The position numbers and the translations under genes are program-made. The notes beneath the pieces were generated by a model. That model was not told where the DNA came from. It ran no database searches and saw nothing but the letters and a program-made list of their open reading frames with translations. A stretch of 15,000 bases of DNA from Halisarca cf. caerulea (Eukaryota > Porifera > Demospongiae > Chondrillida > Halisarcidae). Where the stretch lies: contig CAUJGJ010000371.1 of assembly GCA_963170055.1 (NCBI GenBank), positions 3,441,011 to 3,456,010 of the forward strand. The letters run 5' to 3'. This document shows, one piece after another, positions 1 to 9,000 of the stretch (its first letter is position 1; the number at the start of each line of letters is the position of its first letter).

Positions 1-46
1 GGCCAAGAACAAGTGTCACACCAAGACTGAGCATCCACAGTGTAAT
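1..46 (-). CDS. Receptor exon 12 (partial): TM3
   Basis: Encodes ITLWMLSLGVTLVLG before running off the window. It follows ICP from exon 11 in phase 0 and matches the class C TM3 start ARLWLLGLGFSLGYG. The acceptor is ATTTGTAG, with a weak pyrimidine tract, after an 80-bp intron. The segment is short, but its match in position and sequence is convincing. Confidence 0.78.
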   Translation of the reverse strand, partial: MTLWMLSLGVTLVLG

Positions 47-3000
47 CTACAAATACGTATGTGTGGTACAGTAATTGATACACATAAAACTGTTCGGACA
101 ACAACAAAACACAGCTGGCTACTCACGGGACAAATCACATTGTATACATCCTCCTCTGAGATTGGAAGGCCATTCAATACTATCATTGCATACCATACAA
201 CAGACCCCAGAGCAACAATCACATTTAGTACTGGACTGGTTGCTTTTACAGTTCTGCAGAATAAATTAAAGTAAAAATGATAGAATACAAATGAAGACAG
301 GTTTCCAAGAGAACAGTATTATACGTACTGTAGGTATGTATGGAGAGAAATAATGATCTAGTTAGCATGCACAGTTAAAGACATAGGGGTAAAGTGCCCA
401 AGGGCTCGAGTATATTTTATGTGCCATACAGTCTGAATGCCTATGTCCTAACTGCTATAGTATCTATTTATGGACTTTAGGCAAGTAGTTCAACAAAGCA
501 ATATGAAGACTAAATATTGAGTTTCTGAAAGGAATTTATAGTAAGAATCCCTAATGAAGGCTTTTTCAGCTACATACAATGCTAGGTTTGTTTCTCATGG
601 TGACAAAGATGGGTTTCTTGTGGATCTGATTTAGAGCTTATCTCTTCAGGAAGCTATTCAAGGAACATTACAGAGAGGCATTTGTCTGAAAGGATATGCA
701 TGCAAGTTTCCAAGTATAAAACTCATGGCAAGTTCAACGCCTATATATAATATAAAATCGTTAACGTTGTATAATCATACCGTTTCTATGGTAATGGATG
801 CTATGTATATGCATAAGCTAAGCAGAGCAAATTAATCAAAGAAATATAAACTTGAAGTAACTAAAGTTTTGTGGGTAAAAGAAAATTATGGTCAGCTAGC
901 TTAAAGGGCAAGGAGGTTGCAATATAGAGCCATTCACTTGAAAGTGCCTACTATAAGCTCCAGCTGTATAGATAGAAATCCAGCACATAGTCACTACTTC
1001 AAGTGCCTCGGCCACTTACTTTAGAATTTAATACTGGAGGATTGACAGATACTGATCAGAATAATTATACCATACAAATACAAGTATAAGCAACACTAAA
1101 TACATGAGATGGGTACCAAATTTGATTTGTACAATTTGGCAACATGAGCAAAGCCGAAGATTATTAATAATTACAGAATATGCCATAAGGAGATCATTTG
1201 GATGGCCAGTATTTAATGCTGCAAATTCTGAAACTTACAGGATTGGTAAAGTTTATAACAGATTTTCATCTATAACTGGATTATAATGGCTGAAATAAAG
1301 AACAAGAAGCTAAATAGATTGGAATTCCAGTTCCATAACTTGTGCCATTTTTCACCCAGCTTCGTCCTGCTTTGTTTTATAATACCATCTTGTGTTCTAT
1401 ATACTGTAAATTCACCTGTCCTGCTGCCCACAGGTGACAAAGTTTTACAATTATACAGATAGTGACAAATTCTTAAAACACATACAGTATAATTCTATAC
1501 TCACCTCTCCTTTCTGTGCCATACACTGAAACATACAAAGAACAAAGATAGTGCAGTGGCCAAAACAGCAAAAGCACTGATGACACCAAAAGCTTCCACA
1601 GGAGGAACAAGGACATCGTCTTTAGGAGGGCCATCTATATGTACATCAACAGATCAAAACAGCATTAATGAAGTATGTACTGCATGCATAGCAAACATTA
1701 GGTGGAATAGGTCTACATGATAAAAGTCTTGAAGGAGAAGAGTAAAAAATTAACAGAAAGTACAGAAAGAATGAAACATCACATGCAGCTGACAGACATG
1801 CATTGCTGTATACACAGGCTGCTGTGCATCACAAAATTAATTCTATATGTACGGTAACCATGGATTGTCTAATGCAAGGTCTGGGGGGTTGCTTAGTTGC
1901 AACTTAAATAACCATAGGAGATTCAATAATTGTCAACTGCCAGGATCAATTTCTGACAATATTATTACTTGGCCATTGAAATTATGAATCTATATACTTA
2001 CAATGCCCTCAGCAAATACTGTGAAGACCCATATATTATGGTAGATGTGGACAGAACAGGGTAGATGTGGACAAAACTGGGTAGCTGTGATTCAGTAATT
2101 ATAAGTTCAGTAGCACACACTAGTCATGTGAACCTTGTCCATTGTATTTACTGTGAAGTTGACACTAAAGGTTTTGAAATGAAAACTGTTTTTCGCTTGT
2201 CAAATTCAGAGGATAATATTGCAGGTGTACTTGTAATGTTTTATCTTCCATTTATTCTAAGATTTATCAATGACAATGTCATGTAGTTATTTCATCAAAC
2301 TGGAGACATCTACCCTGCTAGAGATCAGCAAGAAATTTCAAGGTGGATGATGAAACTTTGGAATACCATATTGTGGGTAGTCTTTCAGAATACTAGGGAT
2401 ATATACTGTAGTTGTATATGGATTGATATGCAAGCATCTCATACTGTATATATAGGATTATTAGAGGAATGAATAATATTACATAGGAAATGTAGTAAAA
2501 ACACCTTCCATTATGCAATGCACAATTCCATTATGAAATATTCCAGCCTAGGATCCACAAATTAGCAAACCCATTGAGATAGCAGCTGTACCAGCTGTAA
2601 CTCCACTTAAAAAGTTGTTTACAGCTACATTGCTGTTTGTTTTGAATAGGCAAGCACAAAACAACTCCCTTGATCTTTCCTTTGATTTTCTTGGGTTTGC
2701 AAATTTGTGGATCCTTGGCTGAACATTTCATAATGGAATTGTTACAAATTACAAATTGGAAGGTGTTTAAAGTGGAATCTCCAAGTACAGTCCAACACTC
2801 TGTGGGCAACAAACAATGTGTCAGATTACAGAGATTGTCGGAGTACTGAGTGGCTATTAGCATACTCTGGTATATGGGAACAACGTACTTCTTGGAAGTT
2901 ACATGGTCAGATTAGGGAGGTGTACAGAGGTTCCCCTGCACATACTGTATAGTACATGCTGTACATACATCACTCAATGGTAAACTGAAAAGCCCTTCTT

Positions 3001-6000
3001 GTGGAGCAAAGCAATACACAGTAAAAAAGTACCGTGCGTACATACATGCATAAACAAGGAATACATAGGTGCGTATACATACACACATACCTTTGAAAAC
3101 AGTTTCATTAGACTCCCCGTCACGGTAGTAAAGAACACCGTCAATAATGTCAGCAAAATGGACAGACTCCAAATCACCTAGTAATGAAAGCTCTGATAGT
3201 AAGCACAATACACATATTATTATGCATGTACATACGTATGTATACATGATATGTATATACTTACACACATGATGTGTATACATGTGAACCATATGAACAA
3301 TACTTTGGCAAACACACACCTGAAGAATCCTTTCTAATTTGATTCAATCCCGCTCCTGATGGAATACGATCTCCACTTCCGTTCTTGAATGACACATTGC
3401 CCTAAAGAGCAAATGGAACATGTAGTAATTTGAGTCTTAGTGAGGTACATTCGAAACTGCTGAATCATGTTTCTAAATCTTTCAAGCCGATGTTTTATTG
3501 GTACAGTATACAATCAGAGATACATACAGTATGTAGATATACATATACTAGCATAGAAGAGTATCATGAACACTCACAGAGACTCCAGTGAATGTCAATG
3601 ACTGAATTGTACTCTTAACAATCTCTGAGATTTGCCTCCCTTTCTCTGTGAATAAGTGGTAGTCCTCTAAAGTGAGTCCTTCTTCCTTGAGGAGAGGCAA
3701 TGACTTGTTGATAGCCAGTGCCACTACCCATACTGCGTCATACGCATATCTACTATACACTTCATTATACACCTCTGAATCATTAGCTGTTCTTTTTTCA
3801 TATTCTGCTATCACCTCACCTGGAGACTGATGAACATGAGGAGGAAAAATCACTGTTGCCGCTAGCTACACATGCATGTGAACAGTACTAGTATATCAAT
3901 AAAATAGTCTAATACCTACATAAGTATTAGCTACTGTAAGTATACTTGCACATTATGCACAGGAGTCTATTCCAGGTTTGTGCAGAGCTGTCCCATAGAC
4001 AAAGTGACAGAGAAACAGACTCCATGTTATAACATTACAGGTATTAGTAGATTCGGCCTTTCATAAGTACATACATACCGGCATTACACCTCCAGTATAC
4101 TGGTCCATTGCCATGCTAAGACTACTACTTACAGTGAAAGACATGTTGTCTTAACTGTTGATGTCCAATGCATCCATCACTATTAGTACAAGGACTACAC
4201 AACAATGGCTTATACAGCCAACGGTCCTGCAGGTTGGACCCAAGATCACTTTCATATAAATTACAATAATATTATTATACTTCACTACAAGGTCGTTCTC
4301 CTTCATTCAAGATCTACACCAGACATTGTGAATTACTATGTAAATTATTACTAGCAAAGATTCTGAAGGAGATAGACATATGTGGTCACATACACACACT
4401 ACAAAGTCACTGGTGATAAACAATCACAAAAGTTTAGTGTTATTATATGACATTGTACTTAATATGAGTGCTCCTCACACTTAACATCTGCTCATATGTA
4501 TATTCCATGCAGCACATGGCAATGGACACAGCAACACATTCCACATGTACAAGTACAATCCATATATAACTAGTACATAATCAATCAGGGGATGGTCTTC
4601 ATAGCATGCACTCTAGGGCCATGGTAGTCCATTGTGATAATGTATAAGGTCTTTATCTTAATGTGCACATTAGCCATTGCATAACCCAAACAATAATCAT
4701 TGTGCTCATGTGATGCTAAAGTTTAGAATGACAGATTCGTCCTTCACTTCCTATGACAAATTCAATACATCTATTGTCAATGCTTATACTTCATAAAAAA
4801 AACTGTTGCATTTACACATGCAGTACTCAATAACAACTATACAGTGATTTTTGAGTACTTCAGGGCATTGCCAAGTACATTGAAGAGGTAGTATAACAAC
4901 ATCATGTAAATCATGTACCGTGAAACCTGTCTTAAAGACCACTTTTATACTGTAGAAAGACCTGAGTGTCTACAATAATAATAATAATAGTTTCTTATTT
5001 TAGCTGGGTGGGCCATTAGCCTGAGGCTACTCCTAAGGCCCCCAGTATCCCACACACTCACTCACACACACAATCAAATTAACTCAGATTCAAAATAGTT
5101 TGGTGGCTGCAGTAGGTCATCTTCTCTTCCATTCCCAGTGCTAACCTAGTGAGCCACCAGCACCCCCTTGTGAGCACTGACCACAGTGGCCACGGCACTG
5201 TAGGCTACTCCATTATAGACAGGTTTTACTGTATACTGTATACACTGTATGCAAAGTATAGGGTACCACTGTTATGCCTTTCACATAGGCACAGACACAA
5301 AGAATCTCAACTATCTTTCACTCACCATTAACACATCTGTTTGGGTCTGAGTTCGAGGAACGACTTGAACTGCAATAGACCGCTCTACCATTGTTCGTAC
5401 TTTATCATTGGAGCAGTGACTTTCATAACGTTTATCTTCCCACCAGTTCTCACCATACCATCCTGGAATAATCCATGCATAGTCAGGATATGTTAGCTTC
5501 TTGTCATAAGCCTTATCACAAGGATAAAAGAATGATTACCAATTGAACACTATATCATTAAAATCATCAATTGTGCAAAATCAATGATCTTGTAACTACA
5601 TATCTCACCATACAGAAAATCTTGCGAGCTAGACCTGCATAAGCATTCATCACAAACATACGTGGAGGCCTTTCCTAGTTTACATGACATTGCAGGATGT
5701 GAAGGTAATGGAGTAGACATGAAGATACATATATACAACACTTACGAAAAGCTGCTCCACTTCAAGATAGCTATCATTTGAAAAACGAGCCAGTTGCAAA
5801 TCAATGCCCCTATTCTCATATCGTTCCAATATTGCATCCAATGACTATACGTATATAGGAAAATACAAATCTGCATACACAACTCTTTGACAAAATTAAT
5901 TACAAGAAAACTTACTCTTACATAAATTCTAATTTCAGTTTCAAAGTATATACTCAATCCTTCTATTAAATCAAGGGTGCATCTTACTGGGAATATACAC

Positions 6001-9000
6001 ACTCTGATGCATTTACCCATTCAGTTCCCAGTCAGTAGTTTACCACTTTACCTCATGGTTTTTCTGCAACAGTTCATATCACAATGCTTCACAAAGAGTA
6101 CATGGAAGAGCCTTGTGAGACTAGTGTGTGCGGGGGAAGGGGGGGGGGGGATATATGCAGCATTTGTAGAGGAGGACTGTCAACCCAAAAACACTATGAA
6201 AATGCATTTCTGCAAAGTTTTGAGCAAATATTGCAAATGATGACTTGTGCAATAACTCCCAGGGCAAACCCCATTGAACATCAGCTACATGATGCTTTAA
6301 TCATGGCAAACCCCATTGAACATTAAAAACGAGCCAGTTGCAAAAGTCAGCTGATGCTTTAATCAAGATGAGATTGGTATGGAACAATAATGGGGATCGA
6401 AACGTGTCAAACAGGAGAAAAGACAGGCAAAGCAAACAATAGCAAAAGAGGTCAGAAGTGAATTAAATGGAACAGCAAAGAAGGCAATGACGCTCTCAGA
6501 GGAGAAAGGCTCCTCAGCATGGCTCAACATCATTCCCATTGAAGAGCATGCATGGCTTTACCCCGAACATGGGTGAATTTGGGTATGCCATTACGCTAAG
6601 ATACGGATGGCGCCCCAATGGCCTACCAAGCACCTGTGCTTGTGGGTAGGCCAATGGAGTTGATCTTGCACTGAGCTGCCCCAAAGGAGGTTTTGTCATC
6701 AAGCGAAATGACACAATGAAATTAGGGATGTAACCGCTTCCCTCTTGAAGGACGTCACCTATAGTCATTGAGCTAAATCTGCAGCCTTTTACTGGAGAAG
6801 TCATGATAGAGAGGTCTGCCAACATCAAGGAGAATAGCTGATTGGATGTCAAATGCACAGGATTTTGGAATGTACAACAGGACATATTTTTAGATGTACA
6901 GTAAGGGTTTTTAACCCTCTAACGTCCAGGAACAACAGCAAGACCCTGAGTGCAGCCTACATGTCACATCAAAGAAAGAAAAGAAGAGATTCTGAATATG
7001 ACAGAAGAGTCAGAGAAGTGGAACATGGCACTTTTACTCCCATTGTGCTTGCACCACAGGTGGCATGGGTCCAGCTGCAGCCATCTTCTTCCAATGTTTG
7101 GCTGAAAAGATTGCCCATAAACAGGGACAAAGCTACAGCCAAGTAATGACATGGATCAGAAGGTGAATGACATTCAGTCTTTTCAGATCTGCAATTATTG
7201 CTGCAATCAGAAGCTCAAGATCCTCAGCCCCACAGCCTAATCCCCCTTGATCGAGGTAAGGGAGGTGGAGGCTATCATTTCTTATTAACATGATTATCAT
7301 CATCATTATGATTTTAATTAACTATATTACTATCCCTAATAATGTATTACTATATTAATGTACAAGGCAGTACGCATGGGTGCCTATTGTATAATTATTT
7401 ATTCAGATTTAGAAAGGGGAGAAAAAATTGAACATTAGTTCATGAGACCAGTTCAAAGATATACAGCAAAAATGATGAAGAAACCTAACACTTACTCCAG
7501 TAAAGAGACCATGATCCTGCAGTATTAATCCAACCCTGTGGTTGTTATATCCGAGGAAATTCACATAGTCAACTTGAGCAAGGTGACGGTGAATAGAGCT
7601 GATTGTAAGTCTGAAGAAATTAGGGTAAGCTACTCTGTTTGACAACAGAGGAGATCCTGATGAATACGCCACCTGCAATTAAGACAACAAAGAACCACAC
7701 TTAGCAACAAAGTGACAGAAACATGCAGCAGAAACTATGGGTGATTATCATTAATTATATATATTCCATAAAACGATGTTCATAATTTTGATCACCTGAA
7801 TCATATTCCAGAAGGACACTGAGTGTGCTACAGGCTGGGATCGCACTGAGCAACCAGCACCAACGATAAACATTGGATGAGAGGTGGACTCATTGTTGAG
7901 GAAACTCTGAAGAACTCCAAAGAAATCATCAAGGGCATCCTCTTCTACACACTGTAAGGACCAAAGGATTTCACACATTCAAATTGTTATATACTGTAAC
8001 CATACATGTTTATGCTGCTATCCAGTGTGGTAAGTATGTATGACAGAACAGTCATCAAAAATTGTCTCTGGCATTTGCATATAATTGATACCTAATGGTG
8101 CAGGAAGCATAGGGCAAAAAACCAAGCCTGGCCTAGGTAGGCCAATAAAAGCTATCATGAATGGCTTATGCAAAGATATGTAAAAAAAAAACACCAACAA
8201 AAACTATTATAATAAAAAACATTTCAAAATGGAAGAATGATATAAGGATGAGTTGTTGATTTGCGAAAAAACATCAGAAGAAGGAACAGGGATGGACATG
8301 CATAGGGTTGGATAGGCACAGGAGTGGACATGCATAGGGTTGGATAGGCATAGGAGTGGAAATGCATAGGGTTGGATGGGCACAGGAGTGGACATGCATA
8401 GGGTTGGATGGGCACAGGAGTGGACATGCATAGGGTTGGATGGGCACAGGGATGGACATGCATAGGGTTGGATGGGCACAGGAGTGGAAATGCAAAAAAG
8501 TGTGCAAATTCCAACCCGGTCCAACCAAACTCTGTCTAGCTCTAGCCCCATGAATGTCTAGTCCTATGCACGTCCATCCCCTGTAGTTGGGTCAGAGTCT
8601 ACTATAGTAGCTAGCAGCAGCATATCGTACTAAGGCTCAGACTGAGTGGTTTGCAATCAGATGTCACGTAAATAGATACTCCAATCGTAAATCACTACAC
8701 TGCATGCTTTATAAATGCTGCATGTACAATGAAATTTGTCTTAAGTCTACAGTGACCACTATAAACTGCTCCATGGGCCACCTCAGTGGACCAATAACAC
8801 TTGGTGCCAATATAAGGTTATAGTCTAAGAATAGTTGTTTTATTTTTACTTTATTTATTTAAGTGTAGGCTGTACCCAAGTAAGAGGTTGTATTCTATAC
8901 AGTAACTGCTTAGTTCTAATAAGAATGACTGTACAAAGATGATAGCAATAATTTTGGTGCATATCTCTCCCTCTAGGAAATAATTCACAGCAATCTGTCT

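Larger units (their letters stand above)
1635..3090. other. Intron 9 with tandem repeat and foldback element
   Basis: 1456-bp intron between the end of the flytrap domain and TM1. It contains a small 20-bp tandem repeat near 2041 and a 268-bp inverted-repeat element at 2500-2767, listed separately. No exon is needed here: the coding phase and the family alignment join across it. Confidence 0.75.
5845..7495. other. Intron 3, largely a decayed retroelement copy
   Basis: 1651-bp intron, the longest in the gene. Positions 6250-7237 carry an antisense-oriented transposable-element ORF relic. Positions 6139-6150 are a 12-base G run. From 7238 to 7495 there is a TCA-rich, AT-rich tail with nothing recognised. 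Confidence 0.75.

Noticed and set aside
2531..2863. 110-codon minus-strand open frame
   Set aside because: Most of it is the foldback element read through; the arms and core show no protein signature.
5742..6020. 92-codon minus-strand frame covering exon 4
   Set aside because: Only 5746-5844 is supported; the upstream part is intron read through, and the frame over exon 4 is out of phase with the receptor.
6514..6885. 123-codon minus-strand open frame
   Set aside because: It is antisense to the retroelement relic, whose recognisable motifs are all on the plus strand.
8285..8494. Regularly spaced repeats resembling a CRISPR array
   Set aside because: Units are contiguous with no unique spacers, and the genome is eukaryotic.
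8207..8551. Open minus-strand frames with Pro/His/Cys/Met-rich repeats
   Set aside because: They are translations of a 32-bp minisatellite in all three frames inside an intron, not a protein.
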